Shown in pieces: positions 7,908 through 17,385 of a DNA stretch of 64,000 bases. Every line of letters starts with the position of its first letter. The stretch's first letter is position 1. The notes below the pieces were generated by a model, which worked only from the letters and a program-made list of their open reading frames with translations, was not told the DNA's origin and did no database searches. Source of the DNA: JBGTCD01 sp041749015 (GTDB taxonomy: Bacteria > Bacteroidota > Bacteroidia > Cytophagales > Cyclobacteriaceae). A program made the translations under genes and the position numbers. The DNA lies in NCBI GenBank assembly GCA_041749015.1, contig JBGTCD010000124.1, forward strand, positions 20,015 through 84,014. The letters are read 5' to 3'.

Positions 7908-10900
7908 TTAAAAAGTCAAACGAAGGTTGAACGCATAACGCTTGGCTGTAGGCGTAATACTATACTCAACACCCTGTTGGTTTGTATTACCAAACTGATT
8001 CACCTCTGGGTCATAGTTCGTAAACTCAGGGAATCCAGGGGCAAAGAACCAAAGGTTTCTACCGGTAAAAGAAACTGTAGCAGAACCGAAAGGTGTATTC
8101 TGCAGCAAGTTCTTCGGTAAAGTATAACCAAGGGTGATTTCTCTTAGCCTAAAAACCGTTGCGTCGTAAACTGACCACTCATTTTGAGCGTTGATTGCAA
8201 AAGTATTACCGAACCAAAGTGAATTAGTTTCAATCATGGTTTCGTTAGGTATTTTATTACCTTCCTCAGTCCTGATTGGCTCCACGGTGTTAGGGTTACC
8301 ATAAACACCTGGAATGATATAATTCATCTCACGATTTTCAGTATCCTTGGTCACCCCGCGTCCTAAAAGAGACAATACGGTGTTAGAGTACAAATCTCCT
8401 CCCTGGGTCCAGTCAAAAACTGCAGAAAGGAATATACCTTTATAGGAAAAAGTATTGGTTAGACCTAACAAAAAGTCAGGGTTAGGATTTCCAATAATAC
8501 CAGGATCCAGGGCGCTAATTAATTGGCCGTTGGCAGGATTGATCAGCAAATTACCATCCTGATCACGTGCTGAAAGAGATCCTCTCAATAATCCATATTC
8601 CTGACCTGGTCTGTGAACAGTTGCAACTGCTCCAGCAAATCCGGTTCCGAAAGCAATTTCCTCCACACCCTCTCTTAACTCCACAACAACATTTTTATTG
8701 TGTGTGAATGTACCTAAGACATTCCAGGTAAATCCACCCTGAGTTCTTACAGGAGTTGCACCAACGGTCAATTCAACACCCTCATTAGAAACTTCACCGA
8801 AGTTGGTGAATAAAGAGGCAAATCCTGTTTCAAAAGGTAGCGCAACTTGGGCAATCTGATTAGTGGAATTTCTCTTATAGTAAGTGAAATCTACAGAAAC
8901 CCTATTGTTCAATAAACCTAACTCCATTCCAAGTTCAATCTCCCTTGTTTGCTCAGGGAGCAGATTAGGGTCCCTTGCAACAGTAGAAAGTGATGACCCC
9001 GCAAATGTACCCGCTCCAGATGGAGAGAAAGGGAAGGCTGCTCCAGGGTTATTAATAAATACAGGAACCAATTGATAAGGACCTGTATCCGCGCCAACAA
9101 AAGAATAGGCACCTCTTAATTTAAACATGCTAAGCGTAGGAGACTGAATATCCAATGCCTCCGATAATACAAGAGAAGTGCTTATTGCAGGATAAAAGAA
9201 GGACCTGTTTTCCTCAGGAAGTGTTGAAGACCAGTCATTTCTGGCAGTCAGGTTTAGGAATGCCCAATCTCTATAGCCTAATAATATATCTCCAAATACT
9301 CCGATGATCCTTCTGTTAGAGAATCCACCTCCAAATGGAACCACATCATTGGTGTTGTTGATGTTATCAATATCAAATGAAACATATCCCTGACCCTGAG
9401 CAGCTAGCCTGTCAGTCTTCCTCTGGTTGATGTTATGACCAACAAAGGCTCTAAAGCTCAGGTCTTCTGAGAAATCAGTTCTGTAAGTGATGATAAAGTT
9501 AGATTCCAATTCAGTAAAGTTGATATAATCGCTAATCACTAAACCAATACCATCAGCACCAGTAGAGCCTGGGCGAATAAAGTCCTTATTGCGTTGGCTA
9601 TAGGTATTGACACCTAATTTATAGTCAAAACTTAAATTATCAGTAATCTCCTTACCAACATTAAATGAAGCTAATACTCTGTCAACCTCTCTATTAAATC
9701 CAGCATTTTCGGCAGACCAAAGTGGGTTATCCGCTTGTCCGCGTCCAACAAAGAATTCACTACCTCTGTCCACAGGATTTTGGAAGGGCTGCGTCATATC
9801 CCAGTTTCTACCGAGATACAAAGTTCTGGCAAAGAAAGAAGGGTTATTAGATCCTAAAGAACCAACCCCAGCTAAAACACCATTTTGTACGTTATTTGAA
9901 TATTGCAAGTTAGCACCTACGGTGAATCCATTATCCAAATAGGTATTTCCACCCACATTAATGTTTGTTCTGTTACTCTCAGAATTAGGAACGAAACCAT
10001 CCTGAGTCATCCTAGATACTGTAACGTTCAGTGCAGAACGGTCATTACCGCCACTGATTGTTATGGAGTTATCTAACATAACGCCTTGCTGGAATACACT
10101 CGAAACGTTATTAGGCTCGGCACGATAAGGCACCATAACATCGTCATAGATGCCTCCGAAACCAGGTCTTCCACGATACCAATGAGGAATCTCATTAGTA
10201 TTTGCGTAAGGCCTTGCGCCTGGGAAAGGCGCTCCCCAGGAACCATTCACTTGAGAATAAATGAAGTTTGTTCCAGTACCATATGTATTTTGATATTCAG
10301 GAAGGTTAGCAATATCTTCAAATGCAACCGAAGAGTTTAAGCTAATTTCCAGACCTTTTCTGGTTCTTTTGGCACTTCCGGATTTGGTGGTAATAACCAC
10401 TACACCGTTAGCAGCCCTGGTACCATAAAGTGCGGCAGCAGCACCTCCTTTAAGGAAGTTAATAGACTCTATATTATTAGGGTCGATATCTGAAAACCTG
10501 CTACCATAGGCACCTCCACCAGTTAACTGGTTAGAAGTAGCATTGGTACTGTTATCATAAGGAATACCATCCACGATAAATAGTGGTTGGTTATTTCCCA
10601 GAAGGGATGAATTACCTCTTATTGTAATCCTGGTAGCACTACCAGCAGCACCTGAGGAACCCTGGATGTTTACACCAGCAACTTTTCCCTGAAGTCCTCT
10701 TAAAGGGTCAGGCTCGGCTACTTGTTGTACCTTATCGCCACTCACCCTTTCCACAGAGTATCCCAGACCTTTGGCTTCCCTTTGGATACCAATGGCGGTT
10801 ACTACAACTTCATCAAGAATTTGTGTGTCAACGGATAAAGCGACCTCGAAAACTGATCTGTTTCCAATGGCAACCTGGGAGGTAGCATATCCCACGAATG

Positions 10901-11126
10901 CAAAGGAAAGAGTACCACCGCTTTCCGGTACGCTTAATTGGAAATTACCATCCATATCTGAGATCGTACCAATGGTAGTCCCAGATAAAGTCACAGTAAC
11001 TCCCGGTAAAGGCGACCCATCATCTTGCGAAGTCACCTTTCCTGACACGGTACGTTCTTGCGCTAATAAATCGCCAGAGGCGAATACAAACGCAAACAAT
11101 AAACCGAGTAGTAGAATCTTCTTCAT
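7908..11126 (-). CDS. SusC/RagA-family TonB-dependent transporter 1
   Basis: A 1072-residue outer-membrane importer. In order: signal peptide (MKKILLLGLLFAFVFASGDLLAQ), a carboxypeptidase-regulatory-like beta domain (VSGKVTSQDDGSPLPGV), a plug with SusC hallmarks (LRGLQGKVAGVNIQ, PLFIVDGIPYDN, LKGGAAAALYGTRAANG), a large beta-barrel, and a terminal Phe (RLTF). No FecR-interacting N-terminal extension is present, so anti-sigma-controlled regulation by this protein is unlikely. Its first 27 residues and leader are almost identical to those of the second SusC at 17247, while the barrels differ strongly. The -7 element at 11165-11172 lies 38 nt upstream. Confidence 0.95.
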   Translation of the reverse strand: MKKILLLGLLFAFVFASGDLLAQERTVSGKVTSQDDGSPLPGVTVTLSGTTIGTISDMDGNFQLSVPESGGTLSFAFVGYATSQVAIGNRSVFEVALSVDTQILDEVVVTAIGIQREAKGLGYSVERVSGDKVQQVAEPDPLRGLQGKVAGVNIQGSSGAAGSATRITIRGNSSLLGNNQPLFIVDGIPYDNSTNATSNQLTGGGAYGSRFSDIDPNNIESINFLKGGAAAALYGTRAANGVVVITTKSGSAKRTRKGLEISLNSSVAFEDIANLPEYQNTYGTGTNFIYSQVNGSWGAPFPGARPYANTNEIPHWYRGRPGFGGIYDDVMVPYRAEPNNVSSVFQQGVMLDNSITISGGNDRSALNVTVSRMTQDGFVPNSESNRTNINVGGNTYLDNGFTVGANLQYSNNVQNGVLAGVGSLGSNNPSFFARTLYLGRNWDMTQPFQNPVDRGSEFFVGRGQADNPLWSAENAGFNREVDRVLASFNVGKEITDNLSFDYKLGVNTYSQRNKDFIRPGSTGADGIGLVISDYINFTELESNFIITYRTDFSEDLSFRAFVGHNINQRKTDRLAAQGQGYVSFDIDNINNTNDVVPFGGGFSNRRIIGVFGDILLGYRDWAFLNLTARNDWSSTLPEENRSFFYPAISTSLVLSEALDIQSPTLSMFKLRGAYSFVGADTGPYQLVPVFINNPGAAFPFSPSGAGTFAGSSLSTVARDPNLLPEQTREIELGMELGLLNNRVSVDFTYYKRNSTNQIAQVALPFETGFASLFTNFGEVSNEGVELTVGATPVRTQGGFTWNVLGTFTHNKNVVVELREGVEEIAFGTGFAGAVATVHRPGQEYGLLRGSLSARDQDGNLLINPANGQLISALDPGIIGNPNPDFLLGLTNTFSYKGIFLSAVFDWTQGGDLYSNTVLSLLGRGVTKDTENREMNYIIPGVYGNPNTVEPIRTEEGNKIPNETMIETNSLWFGNTFAINAQNEWSVYDATVFRLREITLGYTLPKNLLQNTPFGSATVSFTGRNLWFFAPGFPEFTNYDPEVNQFGNTNQQGVEYSITPTAKRYAFNLRLTF

Positions 11127-11164
11127 ATTGTTTTGTTTAGGTTAAAAATTAAGTGTTCTCGCTC

Positions 11165-11172
11165 CAAACTTA
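11165..11172 (-). promoter_or_regulatory. Bacteroidota -7 element of SusCD operon 1
   Basis: Read on the minus strand this is TAAGTTTG, an exact match to TAnnTTTG, 38 nt upstream of the SusC ATG. The second SusC operon has TAGTTTTG at exactly the same distance (17286-17293). I see no convincing TTG at the expected -33 spacing. Both operons do carry TTAATTTTTGATTAT further upstream. Confidence 0.5.
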
Positions 11173-11272
11173 AAATAAAATTTCCAATTGATAAAATAAT
11201 AATCAAAAATTAACACTGGTTATTTTAAGGTTTAATTTTTATTCAGTATTTGAGCCTGATACTCAATAAATT

Positions 11273-11292
11273 AAAAAAGGGGATAAATCCCC
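11273..11292 (-). terminator. Terminator of SusCD operon 2
   Basis: On the minus strand GGGGAT-TT-ATCCCC forms a perfect 6-bp stem followed by six T residues, 23 bp after the stop of the last gene of operon 2. It separates the two SusCD operons. Confidence 0.75.
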
Positions 11293-11315
11293 CTCTTTAA
11301 ATAAAAAATTCCTGC

Positions 11316-12302
11316 CTATTTAAGATCTGGAGGCCACCAATCTGCTTCAGGACCAGTAAGGGTAACTGTACCGCCTTCTCCAAATGAGTTAATCCAATCA
11401 AACACTAAATCAGTGCCATTGTTACTTACAAATGTTAAATTATAGGTACCCCCATATTTATCAGAGCCATCAAATGATAAAATACCACATGCATCAAGCA
11501 AGAATACTTCCCCGTTACCCCAACTATCGTTTATACATCCAAACAACCCGAAGGAAGCATCAGAAACTAAATAGACACCTGTTTCACCGGGAACGGCACC
11601 AATATTAACTGTACCTGCCACTTGAGTTCCAGAACAAGCAGGACCAAAGGGTGATGCAGTAATATTATTGACGTATTCGAAATCAGTCCCATTCTTTTCA
11701 TCATCATCTTCATCTATTTCAGCAGCCAATTCTGATGGACATACCAGTGGTAAAGTGTAAAAGAAAGGAGAAGCAAATGCTCCACCTACTGCCCTGAGAT
11801 CAACGCCAGTATTGGTATTAGTAAAGGACCTTCCATCAGAAAGATTGAGAACCAACCGTATGGTGAAGGAATTACCCCCTTCTAAATCCTCCATATCTAA
11901 GGACAAAGCGTCTATCATTTCAGGAACCGTTACTGTTAGATTTCGCCTTGGCAATCCTGAATCTGGGTTAGTTGTGAAATCACCAGGAACGTAAGTCCGT
12001 AATAAGGCCTCATTGGTACTGTTTTCACCTTCTTCGGTAAGATTGTCCACATACCGAACAAATACCTCCAGATCTGTGAATTGAACACCACCATCATTTA
12101 CCTCTATATTAACTTCATATTTAGCGTTTTCTAAGTCAAAGAAGTTAGCAGAGTTAGAAATTACGGGTAAAAGTGTCCTTACAAAAGCACCATTGGTCAA
12201 GCCATTCAATGGAAAGTTTTGGTTTAACTTTTCATCATCAGTACAAGAAGGAATAATAAAAATTCCTGCCAGTAAAATATATAAAAATCTAATTTTTTTC
12301 AT
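11316..12302 (-). CDS. SusCD-associated lipoprotein of operon 2
   Basis: A 328-residue lipoprotein (IIPSC, Cys20), last gene of SusCD operon 2. Its N-terminal half aligns by pattern with lipoprotein A of operon 1 (MIDALSLDMEDLEGGN, then DGRSF). Its C-terminus aligns with lipoprotein B (ASFGLFG, GGTYNL, WINSFGEGGTVTLT). It thus looks like a single-gene combination of features that operon 1 splits between two genes. It carries an acidic stretch EIDEDDDEKNG near the middle. A cell-surface ligand-binding role is inferred from the lipoprotein signal and position; no named family is recognised. It starts 28 bp after SusD. Confidence 0.75.
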   Translation of the reverse strand: MKKIRFLYILLAGIFIIPSCTDDEKLNQNFPLNGLTNGAFVRTLLPVISNSANFFDLENAKYEVNIEVNDGGVQFTDLEVFVRYVDNLTEEGENSTNEALLRTYVPGDFTTNPDSGLPRRNLTVTVPEMIDALSLDMEDLEGGNSFTIRLVLNLSDGRSFTNTNTGVDLRAVGGAFASPFFYTLPLVCPSELAAEIDEDDDEKNGTDFEYVNNITASPFGPACSGTQVAGTVNIGAVPGETGVYLVSDASFGLFGCINDSWGNGEVFLLDACGILSFDGSDKYGGTYNLTFVSNNGTDLVFDWINSFGEGGTVTLTGPEADWWPPDLK

Positions 12303-12330
12303 TTTTGAGTCGATTTAAGTTGATCAAAAT

Positions 12331-14028
12331 CTATCTTAAAGTACCTGCTGATCCATCATCCCAGAATACCCTTACAACATTACTTGGCTTTTGCGAGGCA
12401 TTTCTGTTTCTGTTCACATAATTATCAGGATACTTCATAGACAAGTAGTATGCCCCTGGATCAGTAACCGTAACTGCAGGTTGAACATCACCAGGTTTTC
12501 CGGTTCTCCTATACAAATTATAGGCCTCATTTCCACTTCCATGTAAAGCTATCCAGTATTCTCTTGCAATTACCTCTAGCCTTTCATCATCAGAACCAGC
12601 AGCATCATAAATTGCTAGAACCTCAGTAATATAATCTTCAACAAGGTCTTCCCAATCTATACTATTATCATCTTCAAATTCAGCAATGGTACCTGCTTCT
12701 CTGGAGTTTATAGCAAAGTTCCTTACAGATTCCATGGATTTTTCAATAGCAGACCTTAAAAAATCCCTTGGATTACCATTCACTCCTGGTATCATTAAGG
12801 AAGCTTCTGCCATCATAAAGTCAACATACTCTTGCATCATGATTGGCTGTATTCCGCCACCTTGATTTCCTAATAGAATATTATTAGTAGGAGAAAAGGA
12901 ATTATCATCATACCTACCACCTACAGGATATAGACCCCAAACAGTCCTTGTTTGTCCGTCCGGCGGGATACCTGAATTATCCATATGATCCCTACCCCAA
13001 TATCCACGATCAGTACCGGTAGTTAATAAATGAGTAGGCAAACAATAGGTCATATTATCATCATACCAAGCAGGTTTTTGATCAATTGAACCAATACAGG
13101 TCAACTCATTTACATCTGTGGGATTCTCGCCAACTTGTCTGTAAAAGTAATACCTTAATCTTGGATCTTCCATCGTCTTCACAGGTCCTTCTTCGATCAT
13201 ATGCCACATAAAAAAATTATGCATGTAATCATTCCCTCCGGTGGTATAATTATTCACAAACCTCGGATGCCTGCTGTCAGGATTAGCAATGTTTGTGCCA
13301 TAGGCAAACCTGAAGCTTTCAGAATCTGAATTGATAATACTAAATTCATCATCAACCTCTTCGAGAAGCGTATTGATAGCTGCGGAGTTTGCTGAAACTA
13401 ACCTGGTTGTAATATAGTATCTAAGCTTAAGAGTATTTGCCAACTTTTTCCAGTTATCCATATTGCTTCCATAATAGATGGTATTGGGAACAGCCAAAGT
13501 CTCTTCATTATTCAGATCAGAGATGGCCTCATTCAACAAATCCAGGGCAGCGGCATATATATCTGCTCCGCTATCTGCATTTGGATTGAAAGTATCCGGA
13601 TCAAGAGCCTCTGAAAAAGGCACATCACCGAAATAATCTACGAGAACCATCAAAACATAAGCCTGAATAATCTTGGCAATACCTGCATGGGAAAATAATT
13701 GTGATTCTTCAGCAATTTCAATCAAAGTTTTTGAATTAATCAATGTAGTTGAATAAGCTGAGGTCCAGGTACCATTAAAAGTTGACGGTTGGTACATTGC
13801 ATCATAAGTTGCTCCCCTTTGTGAAGAATTCAACAATCGTGACATCTCCATACCAAACGTGGAGGTATTGGCAAAAAATGTTGCCAAATTAAGTTCCACC
13901 TGAGTCAACAGAAAATCAGGGTTGGTACTATCAGGCGTAACAACATTCGGGTCATCCAACAGATCTAGTTCACAAGAAGAAACTATCACCATTATGACAC
14001 TTAATATATATAATTTAAATTTTTTCAT
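12331..14028 (-). CDS. SusD/RagB-like substrate-binding lipoprotein 2
   Basis: A SusD-like lipoprotein of 565 residues from the ATG at 14028 (a second ATG at 14034 is possible; a longer reading frame would need TTG at 14055). The signal MKKFKLYILSVIMVIVSSC is followed by ELDLLDDPNVVTPDS, equivalent to the D-x-NP start of SusD proteins. The C-terminus has the usual YNLYRRTGKPGDVQP and NVVRVFWDDG motifs. It is the binding partner of the SusC encoded 27 bp upstream. It is clearly diverged from SusD 1, which implies a different substrate. Confidence 0.9.
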   Translation of the reverse strand: MKKFKLYILSVIMVIVSSCELDLLDDPNVVTPDSTNPDFLLTQVELNLATFFANTSTFGMEMSRLLNSSQRGATYDAMYQPSTFNGTWTSAYSTTLINSKTLIEIAEESQLFSHAGIAKIIQAYVLMVLVDYFGDVPFSEALDPDTFNPNADSGADIYAAALDLLNEAISDLNNEETLAVPNTIYYGSNMDNWKKLANTLKLRYYITTRLVSANSAAINTLLEEVDDEFSIINSDSESFRFAYGTNIANPDSRHPRFVNNYTTGGNDYMHNFFMWHMIEEGPVKTMEDPRLRYYFYRQVGENPTDVNELTCIGSIDQKPAWYDDNMTYCLPTHLLTTGTDRGYWGRDHMDNSGIPPDGQTRTVWGLYPVGGRYDDNSFSPTNNILLGNQGGGIQPIMMQEYVDFMMAEASLMIPGVNGNPRDFLRSAIEKSMESVRNFAINSREAGTIAEFEDDNSIDWEDLVEDYITEVLAIYDAAGSDDERLEVIAREYWIALHGSGNEAYNLYRRTGKPGDVQPAVTVTDPGAYYLSMKYPDNYVNRNRNASQKPSNVVRVFWDDGSAGTLR

Positions 14029-14055
14029 AATCATATTAGATTTATAGATTAACAA

Positions 14056-17000
14056 TTACAATCTAAATCTTAAACTCGCACCAAAACTTCTTCTACTTGG
14101 ACCAGTTAAAAAATCAAATCCTAAACCATTTCCAACTCCGAGACTAAGTACATCAGGGTCAAAATTAGAATATTTAGGAAAATTGACTGCCTTAAACCAT
14201 AGGTTATTTCCAATAAGAGAGAGAGATGCTCCTTTAAAAGGAAGGCTCTGCATGATCTTTTGTGGAAATTCATAGGTAAGTGCCACTTCCCTCAATCGAA
14301 TGGTTGTAGCATCCCAAACAGCAGGCTCATCCTGGAAAAAATATCCATCAAACATTAACTGTGCGATATCAATTTGTATATCGTTTACCTCTCCATTTGT
14401 TTTCACACCCGGAAGAATAAATGTCCTGTTCCTATTTAAAGACCTGTCGTCAGTATCTTTAGTCATACCACGAGCAAGCATGGTGGCGGTTGTAATACTG
14501 TATATATCACCACCATGAACGTAATCTATCATAAAATTGAGACTTAGATTCTTGTAAGTAGCAGTTGCTATCAAGGAAGAGGTAAAATCAGGAATTGGAT
14601 TGCCAATAGCACCAATATCGCCAGATTGTACATAGGAACCATTGTTTCCTACGATCCTATTGCCATCCTCATCTCTTGCAATCACAACACCATACATTAC
14701 ATTAAATGGTTCTCCTGGAATTGCATAGTTACCCAGGTCCCCACCAAATCCTGCCAATTGAACCTGATCCAAATCATCACTTAATTCAACAGTAGTAACT
14801 CTGAAGGAATTGAAGTTTAACATCAGATTTAAATTAAAATCCCCTCTTCTGATTACATCAGCATTAAGCTGTAATTCCACTCCTTGATTTCTTATTTTTC
14901 CTATATTGATAAAGGTGGAAGTAAATCCAGTAGAAGGATCCAGTGGAGCTGCTGTAATGAGATCTCTGGTATCTTTAGTATACAAGGATAAGTCGATTCC
15001 AACTTTGTTAAATAAAGTGGCCTCTATACCAGCTTCAAACTCTTCATGAAGCTCAGGCCTCAGCAAAGGATTACCTAACTGGAAATTGATACCCTGAGTG
15101 GAAAATAAATCACCAGCAGGGTTTATAAAGGCTCTAGCATTCTGATCAAGTACATTTCTGGTCCTGTAAGGTGAAGGGAAACCAGCAGATGTACCATACC
15201 CAAATCTAACCTTCATATAGGAAAGTGTAGCATTATTCTCTAACCCTGCAAAAGCTGAGGTTGGTATGAATGATACACTTGCTCCTGGATAAAAAATTGT
15301 ATTCTGACCAGGCTCAAGTGTTGATGTCCAGTCATGCCTCCCCATCAAGTTTAAGTAAAGGAAATTTTTATAGTCAAAGTTGAGGTCAGCATAAATACCA
15401 TATCTGGTTTCTTCCTGAGCAAAATTAAGAGGCGTGCCGGCAAGCACGTCAGTTGCTGAATTTTCAACAAAATTGTCATGTCTCATTAGCCCAAAAGCAA
15501 TCTGGTTGATACTTGACATTCCCTGCTGATAATATTCGTCATATCTCATGTTACCACCTACTCTTGCTGAAAATACAAGATCATCATTCAAATCAAAAGT
15601 ACCTGATACAAACACATCATTATTCCAAATGGTATTCTTACCAATGGTGTTAGTATAAACTCCCAATTGAGTGGCTGCGAGTGAACCTCCACGTTCCTGT
15701 TGATATTCCCTGGACTCCGTATAAGTATCCAAACCAACTCTATATGAAAGAGCAATATTGTCTGCTATATCATAGTTAAAAGCTGTTGAAGAAAAAAACC
15801 TTTGGGTATTATTGAGGTTTCGGACATGATTAGTAATCCAAAGCGGATGCATGATATCATTTCCAGGCCTGTAATATACACTCCGTCTGTCCACTGGATG
15901 TTCGAAAGGAAATTGGGTAGGATCAATATTGACTGGTGTATAAAGTACATTTCCAAAAACAGAAGGAATTCCATTTAATGGCTGACTTCCAAAACCCGTA
16001 TTCAATGGGGGAGTTTGAATGTCAGTTTGGAAGAATTGAAGGGAAGAATTGATCGAAAATTTATCAGTAATAATTGCATTGATACCTGTTGCAATATTAA
16101 ATTTTTCCAGTTCATTTCCAGGAGTAAATCCTTCTTCGTTGGTATATCCAAGAGAAACATTATATCCAATATTATCAGAGGAACCCGAAATATTCAAACT
16201 GGTGTTTGAGGTGATCCCGGTTCTAAAAAAGTTTCGAACCCCATCCCGCGCTTCGTAAGGGATAGTTTGCCCCTGGAATTGAGGAAAAACATCTCTTAAG
16301 GCTGCATCATTATAGGCTGAGTATGGATGCGGAACTGATTCCAAGTTAGAAAATGCTGGTCCCCAGTTACTGAAGAAAGCACCATAATTCTGATTAAATC
16401 CATTGCCGTATTGATCGGTATAATCAGGTAAGGAGGCAATTTGATTTCCAAAGACTGATTGAGTAAGCGTAATCTCTGCTGGTTTTCTTTGAGCCGAACC
16501 ACTCTTGGTTGTAATCAGAATAACTCCGTTTCTACCCTGATCTCCATACAATACCGCTGCGGAAAGCCCCTTAAGAACGTTCACACTCTCAATAGAGTTG
16601 GGATCCAAATCAAAAAACCTACTTGTTTGAGCCTGGCCCCCTTGAGTAAAACTTCTATTCTCATTTGTTGATGAGTTAAAAGGTACGCCATCCACAACAA
16701 ATAAAGGTTGGTTTGAACCGGATAAGGACGAGTAACCCCGTATAACAATATTAGTTGAGGTACCGGAAACACCACCCGTTGAGGTGATTGCGACCCCTGG
16801 TACTTTACCTTGAAGCACTCTGGCCACATCGGGCTGGGCTCTTTGTTCTAAATCTTTTGATTGAACCTGAGTAACGCCATACCCTAAGGATCTTTTTTCT
16901 CTTTCGATACCCTGAGCTGTAATCACCACCTCATCTAACACTCTGGTATCCTCAGCTAGAGAAACATCAATTGAAGTTCTTGAGCCTATGGATACTTCCT

Positions 17001-17247
17001 GTGTAGTGAAGCCCACAAATGTAAAAATCAAAGTGCCCCCACTCTCCGGGACATTAACCTGGTAATTACCATTCATATCAGTGATCGTACCAGTGATAGA
17101 CCCTGATAAAGTAACGGTAACTCCTGGCAAAGGAGACCCATCTTCCTGAGAAGTCACCTGTCCTGACACGGTTCGTTGTTGCGCCAATAAATTACCAGAG
17201 GCAAATAGGAACGCAAACAATAAACCGAGTAGTAGAATCTTCTTCAT
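14056..17247 (-). CDS. SusC/RagA-family TonB-dependent transporter 2
   Basis: A 1063-residue SusC homologue: signal peptide (MKKILLLGLLFAFLFASGNLLAQ), carboxypeptidase-regulatory-like domain (VSGQVTSQEDGSPLPGV), plug with LQGKVPGVAI, PLFVVDGVPFNS and LKGLSAAVLYGDQGRNG, then the barrel ending in FGASLRFRL. The signal peptide and first domain match SusC 1 closely, while plug and barrel have diverged. This fits either tandem duplication with strong barrel divergence or gene conversion at the 5' end. It is the first gene of operon 2, with a -7 element 38 nt upstream. Confidence 0.95.
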   Translation of the reverse strand: MKKILLLGLLFAFLFASGNLLAQQRTVSGQVTSQEDGSPLPGVTVTLSGSITGTITDMNGNYQVNVPESGGTLIFTFVGFTTQEVSIGSRTSIDVSLAEDTRVLDEVVITAQGIEREKRSLGYGVTQVQSKDLEQRAQPDVARVLQGKVPGVAITSTGGVSGTSTNIVIRGYSSLSGSNQPLFVVDGVPFNSSTNENRSFTQGGQAQTSRFFDLDPNSIESVNVLKGLSAAVLYGDQGRNGVILITTKSGSAQRKPAEITLTQSVFGNQIASLPDYTDQYGNGFNQNYGAFFSNWGPAFSNLESVPHPYSAYNDAALRDVFPQFQGQTIPYEARDGVRNFFRTGITSNTSLNISGSSDNIGYNVSLGYTNEEGFTPGNELEKFNIATGINAIITDKFSINSSLQFFQTDIQTPPLNTGFGSQPLNGIPSVFGNVLYTPVNIDPTQFPFEHPVDRRSVYYRPGNDIMHPLWITNHVRNLNNTQRFFSSTAFNYDIADNIALSYRVGLDTYTESREYQQERGGSLAATQLGVYTNTIGKNTIWNNDVFVSGTFDLNDDLVFSARVGGNMRYDEYYQQGMSSINQIAFGLMRHDNFVENSATDVLAGTPLNFAQEETRYGIYADLNFDYKNFLYLNLMGRHDWTSTLEPGQNTIFYPGASVSFIPTSAFAGLENNATLSYMKVRFGYGTSAGFPSPYRTRNVLDQNARAFINPAGDLFSTQGINFQLGNPLLRPELHEEFEAGIEATLFNKVGIDLSLYTKDTRDLITAAPLDPSTGFTSTFINIGKIRNQGVELQLNADVIRRGDFNLNLMLNFNSFRVTTVELSDDLDQVQLAGFGGDLGNYAIPGEPFNVMYGVVIARDEDGNRIVGNNGSYVQSGDIGAIGNPIPDFTSSLIATATYKNLSLNFMIDYVHGGDIYSITTATMLARGMTKDTDDRSLNRNRTFILPGVKTNGEVNDIQIDIAQLMFDGYFFQDEPAVWDATTIRLREVALTYEFPQKIMQSLPFKGASLSLIGNNLWFKAVNFPKYSNFDPDVLSLGVGNGLGFDFLTGPSRRSFGASLRFRL

Positions 17248-17285
17248 ATTGTTTAGTTTAGGTTAAAAATTAAGTGTTCTCATCT

Positions 17286-17293
17286 CAAAACTA
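17286..17293 (-). promoter_or_regulatory. Bacteroidota -7 element of SusCD operon 2
   Basis: TAGTTTTG on the minus strand matches TAnnTTTG and lies 38 nt upstream of the SusC ATG, the same distance as in operon 1. The 34-nt leader between them differs from that of operon 1 at only one position. Confidence 0.5.
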
Positions 17294-17385
17294 TAATAAT
17301 ATTTTAATTTTTGAAAAAAAAGATAATCAAAAATTAATCATTTGGTAAAAGTTTGGTCTGATATGCTGAACATCTAAGGGCCAAA

